A stretch of 64,000 nt of DNA from Methylobacterium sp. 17Sr1-1 (GCF_003173775.1 NZ_CP029552.1:6221001-6285000), one strand, 5' to 3'. Positions 41,376-51,097 are shown, counted from the stretch's first letter. Notes: a model not told the origin generated them from the letters alone. Made by a program: numbers and translations.

Positions 41376-42722
41376 GTGGGACGTCGCCGGATCGCCGCCT
41401 GGCTGGGGGGTGCACTCGTCCTAGCCGCCGCAGGGTTCGCGGCCGCTTCCTGGCGCCCCGCCCTCGCGCCGGGCGGTGCGACGACGGCCGAGACCGCGCC
41501 GGAGCTGGTCCGCACGGGCGCGGTGCTCGCGTCGCTCGGCTACTGCGCCTCCTGCCACACTGCGGAGGGCGGCCGGCCCTACGCGGGCGGCCGCGGCATC
41601 GGCACGCCGTTCGGCACGATCTACGCCACCAACATCACGCCGGATCCGGAGACGGGCATCGGCCGCTACTCCCTCGCCGCCTTCACCCGGGCGATGCGCG
41701 AGGGCGTCGATGCCGAGGGGCGCCATCTCTACCCGGCCTTCCCCTACACCCACTATGCCGCCCTGACCGATCCGGACATCGCCGCCCTCTACGCCTTCAC
41801 GATGACCCGGGAGCCGGTGCGGCAGGAGGCGACGGCCAACGCCCTCCCCTTCCCGCTCTCCTGGCGCCCGCTCCTCGCCGGCTGGAAGCTGCTCTTCGCG
41901 CAAGCTCCCAATATCCCGGCCAAGATCCCGGCCAATATCCCAGCCAAGACCCCGGCGAATCCGCAGCGCGACGCGGAGTGGCATCGCGGCGCCTACCTCG
42001 CCGAAGCCCTGAGCCATTGCGGCGCCTGCCACAGCCCGCGCAACCTCCTCGGCGCCGAGGTGCGATCGAAGGCCTATTCCGGGGGCGAGGCCGACGGCTG
42101 GTGGGTGCCGCCCCTCGACCGCTCCTCCCCCGCGCCGCTCGCCTGGGACAGGGACAGCCTCGCCCGCTACCTCGCCGAGTGGGATCCGCAACATGGCGGG
42201 GCCGCCGGGCCGATGCGCCCGGTCGTCGACGCCCACAAAGCCGTTCCGGCAGGCGAGATCCGGGCGCTCGCGTCCTACGTCGCGACGCTCTACGGCCCCG
42301 GCCCCGCCGGCAGCCGCACCGGCCCGGTCGATCGGGCTGTCGCGAGTGACGATCCCGCCCTCGCCCGGGGCGCCGCGACCTATGCGGGCGCCTGCGCGAC
42401 CTGCCACGAGAGCGGCGGGGGCGCCGCCGGCGGCGTGCCCTACACCACGCCCTCGCTCGGCCACCGCACCACCTTGCGGGCGCCCGACCCGCGCAACCTG
42501 ATCCTGCTCCTGCGCGACGGCATCGCGCCTCGGGAGCACGCGCCGGGGCCGATCATGCCGGCCTACGGGGCGATGCTGACACCCGCTCAAGTCACCAACC
42601 TCGCCGCCTACCTGCGCGCCCGGTTCAGCCCCGACGGGCCGTGGCCGAATCTCGACGCGACGGTGCGGGAGCTGATGCGCGACGCCCCCCGTCCCGGCGC
42701 CCGGGCCGAGGCGGGGCATTGA
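41376..42722 (+). CDS. Triheme c-type cytochrome subunit of a molybdenum hydroxylase
   Basis: 448 residues from GTG 41376, chosen because GGAGGAG lies 7 bases upstream; the longer ATG at 41268 gives an arginine-rich leader. A signal-anchor (RRRIAAWLGGALVLAAAGFA) is followed by three heme-binding sites: CASCH, CGACH and CATCH. The domain order matches the cytochrome partner of isoquinoline/aldehyde/nicotinate-type oxidoreductases. It would carry electrons from the 2Fe-2S subunit to the respiratory chain in the periplasm. A linker with repeated (N/K)IPA/TPA units (ANIPAKIPANIPAKTPAN) lies near residue 185. The 2Fe-2S gene starts 14 bases downstream. Confidence 0.9.
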   Translation: MGRRRIAAWLGGALVLAAAGFAAASWRPALAPGGATTAETAPELVRTGAVLASLGYCASCHTAEGGRPYAGGRGIGTPFGTIYATNITPDPETGIGRYSLAAFTRAMREGVDAEGRHLYPAFPYTHYAALTDPDIAALYAFTMTREPVRQEATANALPFPLSWRPLLAGWKLLFAQAPNIPAKIPANIPAKTPANPQRDAEWHRGAYLAEALSHCGACHSPRNLLGAEVRSKAYSGGEADGWWVPPLDRSSPAPLAWDRDSLARYLAEWDPQHGGAAGPMRPVVDAHKAVPAGEIRALASYVATLYGPGPAGSRTGPVDRAVASDDPALARGAATYAGACATCHESGGGAAGGVPYTTPSLGHRTTLRAPDPRNLILLLRDGIAPREHAPGPIMPAYGAMLTPAQVTNLAAYLRARFSPDGPWPNLDATVRELMRDAPRPGARAEAGH

Positions 42723-42735
42723 GGAGGAGGCACCG

Positions 42736-43212
42736 ATGCCCACCCTGACGGTGAACGGCCGCACCCAGGCGGTCGAGGCGGCGCCCGAGACCCCGCTCCT
42801 CTACGTGCTGCGCGACGAGCTCGGGCTCAACGGCGCCAAGTTCGGCTGCGGGCTGGGCCAGTGCGGCGCCTGCACGGTCGAGGTCGAGGGCCGCGCGGTC
42901 CTGTCCTGCCTCACCCCGATCGGCGTGCTGGAGGGCCGGTCCGTCACCACCGTCGAGGGGCTCGGAAGCCCGGAGAATCCAGGTCCGCTCCAGGCCGCCT
43001 TCATCGCCGAGAACGCGGCGCAGTGCGGCTACTGCATCGCCGGCATGGTGATGCGGGCCCACGCCCTGCTGCGCGCGGTCCCGCATCCGAGCGAGGCCGA
43101 GATCCGCGACGCCATGCGCTTCAATCTCTGCCGCTGCGGCACCCATATGCGGATCCTCGCCGCCGTGCGGCGCGCGGCCGGCGAGCCCGCCACCACGGGG
43201 GCGACGCCGTGA
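42736..43212 (+). CDS. 2Fe-2S subunit of xanthine dehydrogenase-family molybdenum hydroxylase (IorA-like)
   Basis: 158 residues from ATG 42736 (GAGGAGG upstream). The N-terminal plant-type cluster is KFGCGLGQCGACTVEVEG with a fourth Cys in VLSC. The C-terminal cluster is QCGYCIAGMVMRAHALLR and LCRCGTHMRI. It passes electrons from the molybdenum subunit to the cytochrome. The stop overlaps the next GTG start (GTGA). No twin-arginine signal is present; it may ride with the Mo subunit. Confidence 0.96.
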   Translation: MPTLTVNGRTQAVEAAPETPLLYVLRDELGLNGAKFGCGLGQCGACTVEVEGRAVLSCLTPIGVLEGRSVTTVEGLGSPENPGPLQAAFIAENAAQCGYCIAGMVMRAHALLRAVPHPSEAEIRDAMRFNLCRCGTHMRILAAVRRAAGEPATTGATP

Positions 43213-45398
43213 CCGCCCTCACCCGCCGGACCCTGCTCGTCGGCGGCGCGCTCCTCGTCGGGATCGGGCTGCCGCGACGCGTCGAGGCCGCCTCCCTGCC
43301 CGGCAGCCTGGAGGAAGCGCCGCGGATCGACGCCTGGATCCGGATCGGCGAGGACGGCGCCGTGACGGTGCTCACCGGCAAGGCCGAGCTCGGCCAGGGG
43401 ATCAAGACGGCGCTGATCCAGGTCGCGGCGGAGGAGCTGGGGCTGGACCCCGCCGCCTTGCGCCTCCACACCGCCGATACCGAGCTGACGCCGGACGAGG
43501 GCTACACCGCCGGCAGTCACTCGATGCAGGATTCGGCCACGGCGATCCGGCACGCCGCCGCGGCGGCGCGGGCGCTGCTGCTCGCGGCCGCCGGGCGCCG
43601 GCTCGGCCTGCCGCCCGCCGCTTTGCAGGTCGAGGGCGGCGCGGTCGCGGGCCCGGACGGGCGGCGCCTCACGCTCGGTGAGATCGCCCAGGAGGTCGCA
43701 CTCGATACGGCCGTGCCCGAGACGGTCGCGCTGCGGGATCCCGCGGCCTACACGGTGGTCGGCCGGCCGCTGCCGCGGGTCGACATCCCCGCCAAGGTCG
43801 GGGGCGGCGCGGCCTACGTGCAGGACATCCGGGCGCCCGGCCTGGTGCATGCGCGGATCCTGCGCCCGCCGCGCCCCGGCGCCCGCCTCGTCGGCCTCGA
43901 CACGGGGGAGGTCGCCGCCCGTCCCGGGGTGATCCGGGTGCATCGCGATGGCGACTTCGTGGCGGTGGTGGCAGAGCGGGAATACGCCGCCGTGACGGCG
44001 ATGCGGGCGCTCGCGCGCGTCGCGGTCTGGCAGGGCGGCACGAGCGTGCCGGAGCCCGACGCGCTCTTCACCGACCTCGCGGGCCGGTCGGCGACGCGGA
44101 CGATCATCCACGAGGCCGGGACCGACGCACCGGTGCCGGCGGGCCGGCGGATCACCGCGCAGTACCGCCGGCGCTACCAGATGCACGGCTCGATCGGCCC
44201 GTCCTGCGCGGTGGCCGAGTTCGACGGCGACCGGCTCACCATGTGGTCGCACGCGCAGGGCATGTTCCCCTTGCGCAAGGCGCTCGCCGAGATGCTGTCC
44301 CTGCCCGAGGAGCAGGTGCGCTGCATCCATGTCGAGGGCTCGGGCTGCTACGGCCATAACGGCGCCGACGATGCGGCGGGCGACGCGGCCTTGCTGGCCC
44401 GCGCCCTCCCCGGCCGGCCGGTACGGGTGCAGTACACCCGCGAGCAGGAGCACCTGTGGGAGCCCTATGGCGGCGCGATGCTGACCGAGGCCTCGGCGGT
44501 GCTGAGTCCCGAGGGACGCATCATCGACTGGGACTACGCGGTGCGCAGCCCGACCCACCTCACCCGCCCGCCCGGCGCCGGCCAGCTGCTCTCGGCCCGG
44601 ATGCTCGAAAAACCCTTCCCGGCTCCGCCCCCGAAGGCGCTGCCGCAGCCGGAGGGCGGCGGCGACCGCAACGCCATCCCGCTCTACCGCTTCCCCAAGG
44701 CCCGGGTGGCGCACGACTTCGTCGCCGACATGCCGCTGCGCGTCTCAGCCCTGCGCAGCCTCGGCGCCTACATGAACGTGTTCTCGATCGAGAGCTTCGT
44801 CGACGAGCTGGCCGAGGCCGCCGGCGCCGATCCGGTCGCCTTCCGCCTGAACCATCTCGACGACGAGCGGGCGCGGGCCGTGATCGAGGAGGCTGCCGGG
44901 CGCTTCGGCTGGGGCCGGACGCTGCCGAAAGGCCGCGGCGCCGGCTTCGCCTTCGCCCGCTACAAGAACCTCGCGGCCTTCTGCGCGCTCGCCGTCGAGG
45001 TCGAGGTGGCGCAGGAGAGCGGCCGGGTCCGGCTGGTGCGGGCGCACGCCGCAATCGATGCGGGCCAAGTCGTCAACCCGCACGGCATCCGCGACCAGAT
45101 CGAGGGCGGGATCATCCAGGCGATGAGCTGGAGCCTGTTCGAGGCGGTGGCGCACGATGCCGAGGGACCGACGAGCCGCGACTGGAGCACCTACCCGATC
45201 GCTCGCTTCCCCGACATCCCCGAGCGCCTCGACGTCCACCTGATCGACCGCCCCGGCCAGCCGTTCCTCGGCGCCGGCGAGGTCGCGCAAGGGCCGACCG
45301 CCGCGGCCCTCGCCAACGCGATCCGGAACGCCGCGGGGGTGCGCCTGCGCGAATTGCCGATGCGGCCGGAGCTGGTGAAGGCGGCGATCGGGGTGTGA
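43209..45398 (+). CDS. Molybdenum-cofactor subunit of a periplasmic aldehyde/isoquinoline oxidoreductase
   Basis: 729 residues from GTG 43209 (overlap GTGA). It has a twin-arginine signal (TRRTLLVGGALLVGIGLP). The core reads VTVLTGKAELGQGIKTALIQ, AGSHSMQDSA, and EGSGCYGHNGADDAAGDAAL. The C-terminal active-site segment around GAGEVAQGPTAAALANAIRN contains the family glutamate region. This is an IorB-type large subunit. The exact substrate (aldehyde, N-heterocycle or nicotinate-like) is not certain. The first residues of the two genes upstream fit a three-part electron chain. Confidence 0.93.
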   Translation: MTALTRRTLLVGGALLVGIGLPRRVEAASLPGSLEEAPRIDAWIRIGEDGAVTVLTGKAELGQGIKTALIQVAAEELGLDPAALRLHTADTELTPDEGYTAGSHSMQDSATAIRHAAAAARALLLAAAGRRLGLPPAALQVEGGAVAGPDGRRLTLGEIAQEVALDTAVPETVALRDPAAYTVVGRPLPRVDIPAKVGGGAAYVQDIRAPGLVHARILRPPRPGARLVGLDTGEVAARPGVIRVHRDGDFVAVVAEREYAAVTAMRALARVAVWQGGTSVPEPDALFTDLAGRSATRTIIHEAGTDAPVPAGRRITAQYRRRYQMHGSIGPSCAVAEFDGDRLTMWSHAQGMFPLRKALAEMLSLPEEQVRCIHVEGSGCYGHNGADDAAGDAALLARALPGRPVRVQYTREQEHLWEPYGGAMLTEASAVLSPEGRIIDWDYAVRSPTHLTRPPGAGQLLSARMLEKPFPAPPPKALPQPEGGGDRNAIPLYRFPKARVAHDFVADMPLRVSALRSLGAYMNVFSIESFVDELAEAAGADPVAFRLNHLDDERARAVIEEAAGRFGWGRTLPKGRGAGFAFARYKNLAAFCALAVEVEVAQESGRVRLVRAHAAIDAGQVVNPHGIRDQIEGGIIQAMSWSLFEAVAHDAEGPTSRDWSTYPIARFPDIPERLDVHLIDRPGQPFLGAGEVAQGPTAAALANAIRNAAGVRLRELPMRPELVKAAIGV

Positions 45399-45431
45399 CG
45401 CCGGAAAACTATTCAGAATAGGGCGCGTCTC

Positions 45432-45453
45432 CCCTCTCCCGTGTAGGAGAGGG
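45432..45453. terminator. Hairpin between convergent genes, terminator-like
   Basis: CCCTCTCC (45432-45439) and GGAGAGGG (45446-45453) form an 8-bp stem with a 6-base loop. No clear T tract follows. It lies between the molybdenum operon and the convergent chemoreceptor. Confidence 0.5.
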
Positions 45454-45497
45454 TATCCCGCGCTCCATTTGTTCAGAGTCGTCCAAGCGGAAAGCAC

Positions 45498-47198
45498 TCA
45501 CGCCGCGACCTGCCGCAGGAAGCGCTCGACCTCGGCGTCGAGTCGCGCGGTCAGCCCGTCGACCTCGCGGGCGGCGGCGTCGACCGTGCCGGCGGCGCCG
45601 GCCGTGGTGCGCGCCGCCTCGATCACCGTGGCGAAGTCCCGCGCCATGGCGCGGGAGGCTTCCGCCGCCCCGCCGGCACTGCGGGCGATCTCCTGCGTCG
45701 CCGCACCCTGCTGGGTCACCGATGCGGCGATGCCGGCGGTGGTCTCGTCGATGTGGTGCATCCGGGCGCGGATGCGCGCCAGGGTGGCGGCGGTCTCCTC
45801 GGTGGCGCCGCGCAGGCCGGCGACCTGCCGGGTGATCTCCTCGGTCGCCTGGGCGGTCTGACCGGCGAGCGCCTTGACCTCGGCGGCGACCACGGCGAAG
45901 CCGCGGCCCGCCGCCCCCGCCCGGGCCGCCTCGATCGTCGCGTTGAGCGCGAGGAGGTTGGTCTGCGCGGCGATGGCGTCGATGAGCGCCACGACGTCGC
46001 CGATCTGGGCCGAGGCCCGGACCAGCTCGCCGACCCGGCTGTCCGCGGCCTGCGCCTCGACGAGGGTCGAGGCGGTGCTCTCCCGTGCCCGGGCGACCTG
46101 GCCGGTGATGTCGCCGACGGAGGCCGACAGCTCCTCGGCGGCGCCCGCCACCGTGGCGACGTTGCCGGCCGCCGCCTCAGACCGGGCGGACGCCGCCACG
46201 ATCGCGCCCTCGGACGCCTCCGCCTGCGCCGTCATCGCGCCGGCCCGCTCGCTCAAGCCCGCGACGCGCTGGCCGAGGGCCGCGACCAGGGACGCCACCT
46301 CGCCCCGGAAGGCCGCCACCGCCGCGTCGCGCGCGGTGCGCCGGCGTTCCGCGGCCTCGCTCCCGAGCCGGCCCTCCTCCTCGAGGGCGAGCGCGCGCCG
46401 GCTGGTCTCCCGGAGGGTCTCGACGGCCCTGGCGACGGCACCGATCTCGTCGCCCCGCCCGGCATGGCGGATCGGAGTCTCGAGGTCGCCGGCGGCGAGG
46501 CCGGACACCCGCGCGGCGATGTCGACGAGGGGCCGCACGAGGCGGCGGGCCACCAGGGCCGCCACCAGGCAGGCGACGAGAGCGATCATCGCCGCCGCAA
46601 GGGTGATGGCGCGCATCGCCGTCGCGTGGGTCGCGTAGGATTCCTCGACCGGCACCCCGACATAGAGGACGCCGTTGACGCGGCCCCTTGCGTCGCGGAT
46701 CGGCTGGTAGATCGTCTGGAAGGGGCGGCCGAACAGCGTCACCTCGCCGCGAAACGCCTCGCCGCGGCGCAAGGCGCCCTGCGCCGGGCTGTCCGCGGCC
46801 AGGGCCGTGCCGATCGCCCGCTCGCCGTTCTCCCGGCGCACCGTCGTCACCCGGCGGATGAAGGCGTCCTTCGCCGAATCGTAGGCGAACACCGTGGCGC
46901 TGCCGCCAACGTATGTGACGGCCTCGTCGACCACCGAGGCGTCGGCGAAGTCGGTCAGCGCCGGCGCAGTCACCGCCGTCACCTGCCCGGCCTCGACGGT
47001 CACCTTCGCCCCAGGCACCCGGCCGGCGAAGATCAGGGCGAGCGTGCGACCGTTCTGCTGCGCCCGTTCCTGGTCCTGCCGCTGCAGGTCGAGCCAGACC
47101 TGCCGCGACGCCGTCATCCACATCGCCGCCGTCGTCATGACGATCGCGCAGGCGACGATCATGACCAGCTTCGCCGTCATCCCGACGCGATTCTTCAT
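45498..47198 (-). CDS. Methyl-accepting chemotaxis protein
   Basis: 566 residues. A membrane helix lies at about 8-28, followed by a periplasmic cache-type sensor domain (40-190, with [24 protein letters not shown] turn), a second membrane helix at about 193-215, and a HAMP domain. The cytoplasmic part has the signalling hairpin [20 protein letters not shown] with [20 protein letters not shown]. It ends without a CheR pentapeptide. The ligand is unknown. The start ATG 47198 has GAGGAGCGGG upstream. Confidence 0.95.
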   Translation of the reverse strand: MKNRVGMTAKLVMIVACAIVMTTAAMWMTASRQVWLDLQRQDQERAQQNGRTLALIFAGRVPGAKVTVEAGQVTAVTAPALTDFADASVVDEAVTYVGGSATVFAYDSAKDAFIRRVTTVRRENGERAIGTALAADSPAQGALRRGEAFRGEVTLFGRPFQTIYQPIRDARGRVNGVLYVGVPVEESYATHATAMRAITLAAAMIALVACLVAALVARRLVRPLVDIAARVSGLAAGDLETPIRHAGRGDEIGAVARAVETLRETSRRALALEEEGRLGSEAAERRRTARDAAVAAFRGEVASLVAALGQRVAGLSERAGAMTAQAEASEGAIVAASARSEAAAGNVATVAGAAEELSASVGDITGQVARARESTASTLVEAQAADSRVGELVRASAQIGDVVALIDAIAAQTNLLALNATIEAARAGAAGRGFAVVAAEVKALAGQTAQATEEITRQVAGLRGATEETAATLARIRARMHHIDETTAGIAASVTQQGAATQEIARSAGGAAEASRAMARDFATVIEAARTTAGAAGTVDAAAREVDGLTARLDAEVERFLRQVAA

Positions 47199-47724
47199 AT
47201 CCCGCTCCTCTGCTTCAGGTAACGGTTATCAGATAAATATTGACGTTTTGTATCGCGTTGTATCGCGGGAAATTGGCCGATACATCGAAAGACAAGGGAA
47301 TATCAGGCATAATATTGTCGGCCATCGCGAAATGATGGCACAAGAACGACAGCCGACCCGCGACCGCCCGGTCGCAGGTCTCCGAAAATTTTCCTAAGTG
47401 TTGGGAATCTCGTCGCCGGGACGAGGTGGGCGCTGTGCGCCTTCCGGTGCTGCCGGAAACTGGCGACCTGGGCAGGACCGGTGCTGCCGTCGTCCCCGCG
47501 GCGCGGCAAGTACAACGGGAAACGGCAACAGTATCTCGCCGAGGAGCGTCCCCGGATCGCCCGGTGATTCCATGCCGCGGTCGAAGCGCGCCCGCCGGAC
47601 GCGGCCTCTCGAGGGCGGGCGGGGCACCTCGGGCCCCGCCTCGGAGAGCTCAGCTCATCCGTCCCGCGCCCCGGGCGCGGGATCATAACCCTTTCCCGCC
47701 CGCACCTGTCGGTGCGGCCGGGGA
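47199..47724. other. Upstream region of the chemoreceptor; no gene seen
   Basis: The part 47222-47395 is AT-rich, with direct repeats of TGTATCGCG around 47249-47267, and probably holds the promoter. The rest is GC-rich with a CCCGCGCCCCGGGCGCGGG hairpin near 47663-47681, without a T tract. Confidence 0.5.
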
Positions 47725-47967
47725 TCAAGCCTTCTTCTTCGCCCGCGTCTTGGGGGCGGCCTTGGCAGCCTTGACGGCCGCGGCCGTCTCGGCCGCCTCG
47801 GCCTCGCGTGCGAGACGCAGGGCCTTGAGGCGGGCCATGTTGTCGTCGCGGCTGCGCTCCGCACTGGCGAGGTCGGACCAGGCCTGCGCCGCCATCTCGG
47901 CCTGCATCTGGGCCCGCGCCGCGCGGGTCTCGGCCTGTCCGCGCGCGGTGCTGTCTTGGGTCGCCAT
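47725..47967 (-). CDS. Ala/Lys-rich small protein with basic C-terminal tail
   Basis: 80 residues. The N-terminal two-thirds are regular helix with Gln/Ala/Arg repeats (AETRAARAQMQAEMAAQAWS), and the C-terminus is histone-like (KAAKAAPKTRAKKKA). Many Methylobacterium species have a similar protein; nucleic-acid binding is a reasonable guess. It has no Cys or membrane segment. Confidence 0.65.
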   Translation of the reverse strand: MATQDSTARGQAETRAARAQMQAEMAAQAWSDLASAERSRDDNMARLKALRLAREAEAAETAAAVKAAKAAPKTRAKKKA

Positions 47968-48126
47968 GACGTCATCCCTCTTGCGAGGCGCGGGCGAGCC
48001 GCAGCCTCGGAGAGGGCGCCGGGCCGAACGGGCCGCCGTGTGCGGCCCGCCCCCGGCGCCCTCTCCTTATGTAGGGCGCGGCGGACAATTGTCATGCGTT
48101 CGGCCCCGACCCGGGCCGGAGACGCC

Positions 48127-48450
48127 TCAATGGGCGTTCGGCACCTCGTGGTGCCGCGGCTCCTCCTGGTGCGGCTCTTCCTCGTGCCGCGGCGCTTCGG
48201 GCGCATCGCCCGCCAGGGCCTCGGCGAAGGGGAATTCCAGCACCACCTCGCCGGCCTCGTCGGTCACCACGAGGCTCGCGGCGAGCAGCCGGTCCTGGTT
48301 CCCGCTGTGGCTCATCTTGGGATCGTCCATCATCGCGCGGATGATCGCGCGCGAGGCCTCCCAGGCGTGATCGGGATCGCGCAGTTCTTCACCGTTCAGA
48401 TCGGTGATCACGTCCTCGCCGATGTGAGTGTTGAAGAAGTAACGGGGCAT
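48127..48450 (-). CDS. DUF6894 family protein
   Basis: 107 residues from ATG 48450 (GGAAGGA 6 bases upstream). The core MPRYFFNTHIGEDVITDLNG, then LRDPDHAWEASRAIIRAMMD is the DUF6894 pattern, with a His/Glu-rich C-terminal tail (HEEEPHQEEPRHHEVPNAH) that might bind metal. The frame continues in frame to ATG 48582, which also has an AGGAG site and would add 44 residues (GLVILDPQSGTRVEIGIASP). Which start is used is not clear. Function unknown. Confidence 0.75.
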   Translation of the reverse strand: MPRYFFNTHIGEDVITDLNGEELRDPDHAWEASRAIIRAMMDDPKMSHSGNQDRLLAASLVVTDEAGEVVLEFPFAEALAGDAPEAPRHEEEPHQEEPRHHEVPNAH

Positions 48451-48844
48451 GGGCAATCCTTCCGGCCGGACATTCGTCCTACCTGCCCTGTTCGTCCCTC
48501 CGGGACCAGTCCCCTGATCGGGGGATGCAATGCCGATTTCGACGCGTGTGCCCGATTGGGGATCGAGAATGACGAGTCCCATCGTCGACTCCTGTGCAAC
48601 GCGCCCCGCCGCCCGGGCCCAGTGAGTCTGCAACTTGTGGCGGAGATGAGGCCTCTCGTGCAATCCAGCGCCGAGTACCCGGGGCGGGCGACGCCGAAAG
48701 GCGGCGGGACGCCGGTTCCCCGGCTATCGTCCACTTGCGCCGGGCCTGCGATTCAGCTTTTCTGAACCCGGGAAAGCGACGGAACGCTAGGTCAAGGAAT
48801 ACCGGCGCCGCTCGGCTTCGCCCAAGGGAGCCTCGAAACGTCCG

Positions 48845-49144
48845 ATGCTGTGGCGCATCACGCACTGGAGCCGCAAGCCGTCCACGCCCTTCCTCGTCGG
48901 CGGGTTCGACCCGATCTATTATCTCGGCAAGAACCCGGACGTGGCGGCCGAAGGCTGCGACCCCCTCGAGCATTACCTGCATTTCGGCTGGCGCGAGGGG
49001 CGGGACCCGTCCGCCGAGTTCAGCACCCGCGGCTACCTCTCGGCCAATCCGGACGTCGAGCGGGCGGGCGTGAACCCGCTGCTCCATTACCGCCAGCACG
49101 GACTCGCCGAACGCCGCCGCGGCTGGCAGAAGCCGGGCGCCTGA
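48845..49144 (+). CDS. Protein with two FD-x-x-YYL-x-x-NPDV repeat units
   Basis: 99 residues from ATG 48845. Two copies of the motif are seen: FDPIYYLGKNPDVAAEGCDP with HYLHFGWREGRDPS, and FSTRGYLSANPDVERAGVNP with HYRQHGLAERRR. This motif is usually found repeated in larger glycosyltransferases or secreted proteins. Here it stands almost alone, after a short basic N-terminus. It may be a binding module or a remnant. It is convergent with the 5-hydroxyisourate hydrolase gene. Confidence 0.7.
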   Translation: MLWRITHWSRKPSTPFLVGGFDPIYYLGKNPDVAAEGCDPLEHYLHFGWREGRDPSAEFSTRGYLSANPDVERAGVNPLLHYRQHGLAERRRGWQKPGA

Positions 49145-49168
49145 TCCGGCCCCGGCGCTCGAAGCCCG

Positions 49169-49558
49169 TCAGCTGCCGCGATAGGTGCTGTAGGCGTAGG
49201 GCGCGATCAGCAGCGGCACGTGGTAGTGGTCCAAGCCTGGTCGGACCACGAAGCGCACCGGCACCTCGTCCAGGAAATCGCCGGCGCCGGCATCGCGCTG
49301 ACCGGCGAAATACGCGCCGACCGCGAAGACGATCTCGTAGATGCCGGGCGCCAGCGCCGCGCCGGCGAGCAGCGGCGCGTCGCAGCGCCCGTCCGCGTTG
49401 GTGAGGGCCCGGGCGACCTGCTCCCTCGTGCCGCCGGTGAGGCGCCAGAGCTGCACCGCCACTCCGGCGGCCGGGCGGCCATGGGCGGTGTCGAGCACGT
49501 GGGTCGTCAGGCGCGGCGTCTCGGGGCTCGCGGTCTCGGGGCTGTTGGGCATCGACAT
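49169..49558 (-). CDS. uraH: 5-hydroxyisourate hydrolase (transthyretin-related protein)
   Basis: 129 residues from ATG 49558 (GGAG 9 bases upstream; ATG 49552 also possible). The family marks are LTTHVLDTAHGRPAAGVAVQ, LTNADGRCDAPLL and the C-terminal YRGS. The enzyme hydrolyses 5-hydroxyisourate to OHCU in the uric-acid pathway in the cytoplasm. It is divergent from the 8-oxoguanine deaminase gene, 132 bases away, so both may share one control. Confidence 0.95.
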   Translation of the reverse strand: MSMPNSPETASPETPRLTTHVLDTAHGRPAAGVAVQLWRLTGGTREQVARALTNADGRCDAPLLAGAALAPGIYEIVFAVGAYFAGQRDAGAGDFLDEVPVRFVVRPGLDHYHVPLLIAPYAYSTYRGS

Positions 49559-49690
49559 CGCTCGGATCTCCGCTCTCGGCCTCTTGCCTCGATCGCTGGG
49601 GGTGCCCGAGGGCTGCCGCTCGGTCAAGCACGGCTTGACCCGTGCCGGCCGGCGCGCCCAGCATGCGGCCCGATCCTGCCGGAGCCCCGC

Positions 49691-51046
49691 ATGGCCACGC
49701 TTCTCCTGCGCAACGCCGACCGCCTCGTCACCATGGACGACGACCGGCGCGAGATCGACCACGGCTTCGTGCTGATCGAGGAGAACCGGATCGTCGCGCT
49801 CGGCGGGCCCGAGGCGTCGCCGGAGACCGCCGACACGGTGATCGACCTCGCCGGCCACGTGCTGCTGCCCGGCCTCGTGAACACCCATCACCACATGTAC
49901 CAGTCGCTCACTCGCGCCGTGCCGGCGGCGCAGGACGCGGACCTGTTCGGCTGGCTGAAGGCGCTCTATCCGATCTGGGCCCGGCTCACGCCGGAGATGG
50001 TGCGGATCTCGAGCCAGACCGCGATGGCCGAACTGATCCTGTCGGGCTGCACGACGTCGAGCGACCACCTCTACCTCTATCCGAACGGCTGCCGCCTCGA
50101 CGACAGCATCGAGGCAGCGGACGCGATCGGCCTGCGCTTCCACGCGGCCCGCGGGGCGATGAGCCTCGGCGAGAGCGCCGGCGGCCTGCCGCCCGACGCC
50201 CTGGTCGAGGACGAAGCCGCGATCCTCGCCGACACGCGCCGCCTGATCGAGACCTGGCACGACCCGGCGCCGTTCGCGATGCGCCGGATCGTGGTGGCGC
50301 CGTGCTCGCCCTTCTCGGTCAGCCCGGGGCTGATGCGGGACGCGGCGGCTTTGGCCCGGGCCTACGGCGTGTCGCTCCACACCCATCTCGCGGAGAACAA
50401 GGACGACGTCGCCTACAGCCGCGAACGCTTCGGGATGACGCCGGCCGAGTACGCCGCGGACCTCGGCTGGGTCGGGCCGGACGTCTGGCACGCCCACTGC
50501 GTCAAGCTCGACGAGGACGGGATCCAGCTCTTCGCCCGCACCGGCACCGGGGTCGCGCATTGCCCGTGCTCGAACATGCGGCTCGCCTCCGGCATCGCCC
50601 CGGTGCCGCGGATGCGCTGCGAGGGCGTGCCCGTCGGCTTCGGCGTCGACGGCTCGGCCTCGAACGATGCCGGCCACCTGCTCGGCGAGGCGCGCCAGGC
50701 GATGCTGCTCGCCCGCGTCGGTCACGGCCCCGCAGCGATGACGGCCCGCGAGGCCCTGGAGATCGCGACCCTCGGCGGCGCCCGGGTGCTCGGGCGCGAC
50801 GATATCGGGGCACTGAAAGTCGGCATGGCCGCCGATTGCGTCGCCTTCGACCTGCGGGGGCTTGGCGTCGCCGGCGCCCTGCACGATCCGGTCGCCGCCC
50901 TGGTGTTCTGCGCGCCGCCCGGCGTGAGCGTGAGCGTCATCAACGGGCGGATCGTGGTGCGGGACGGGCACCTGCGGACGCTGGACGTCCGTGCGCTGGC
51001 CGAGTGGCACAATGCGCTGAGCCGCCGGCTGGTGCGCGGGGAGTGA
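49691..51046 (+). CDS. 8-oxoguanine deaminase / amidohydrolase
   Basis: 451 residues from ATG 49691 (CCGGAG upstream). It is a metal amidohydrolase: the metal site VNTHHHMYQSLTRAVPAAQD, then SLHTHLAENKDD, HAHCVKLDEDGI, and GFGVDGSASNDAGHLLGEAR with the conserved aspartate. The family converts 8-oxoguanine to uric acid in purine catabolism. The neighbour uraH acts later in that path, so the substrate guess is well supported. Other aminohydrolases of this class cannot be excluded. Confidence 0.93.
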   Translation: MATLLLRNADRLVTMDDDRREIDHGFVLIEENRIVALGGPEASPETADTVIDLAGHVLLPGLVNTHHHMYQSLTRAVPAAQDADLFGWLKALYPIWARLTPEMVRISSQTAMAELILSGCTTSSDHLYLYPNGCRLDDSIEAADAIGLRFHAARGAMSLGESAGGLPPDALVEDEAAILADTRRLIETWHDPAPFAMRRIVVAPCSPFSVSPGLMRDAAALARAYGVSLHTHLAENKDDVAYSRERFGMTPAEYAADLGWVGPDVWHAHCVKLDEDGIQLFARTGTGVAHCPCSNMRLASGIAPVPRMRCEGVPVGFGVDGSASNDAGHLLGEARQAMLLARVGHGPAAMTAREALEIATLGGARVLGRDDIGALKVGMAADCVAFDLRGLGVAGALHDPVAALVFCAPPGVSVSVINGRIVVRDGHLRTLDVRALAEWHNALSRRLVRGE

Positions 51047-51097
51047 GGGGGCCCGACGCTGACGTCGCGGCCTCGGATCCTGTCCGAGGCGCAACCC

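Noticed and set aside
43029..44714. 561-codon open frame on the - strand
   Set aside because: It is antisense to the Mo subunit, which has clear family motifs.
49169..51094. 641-codon open frame ending in the 5-hydroxyisourate hydrolase
   Set aside because: Only the last 129 codons are real; the rest is antisense to the 8-oxoguanine deaminase gene.
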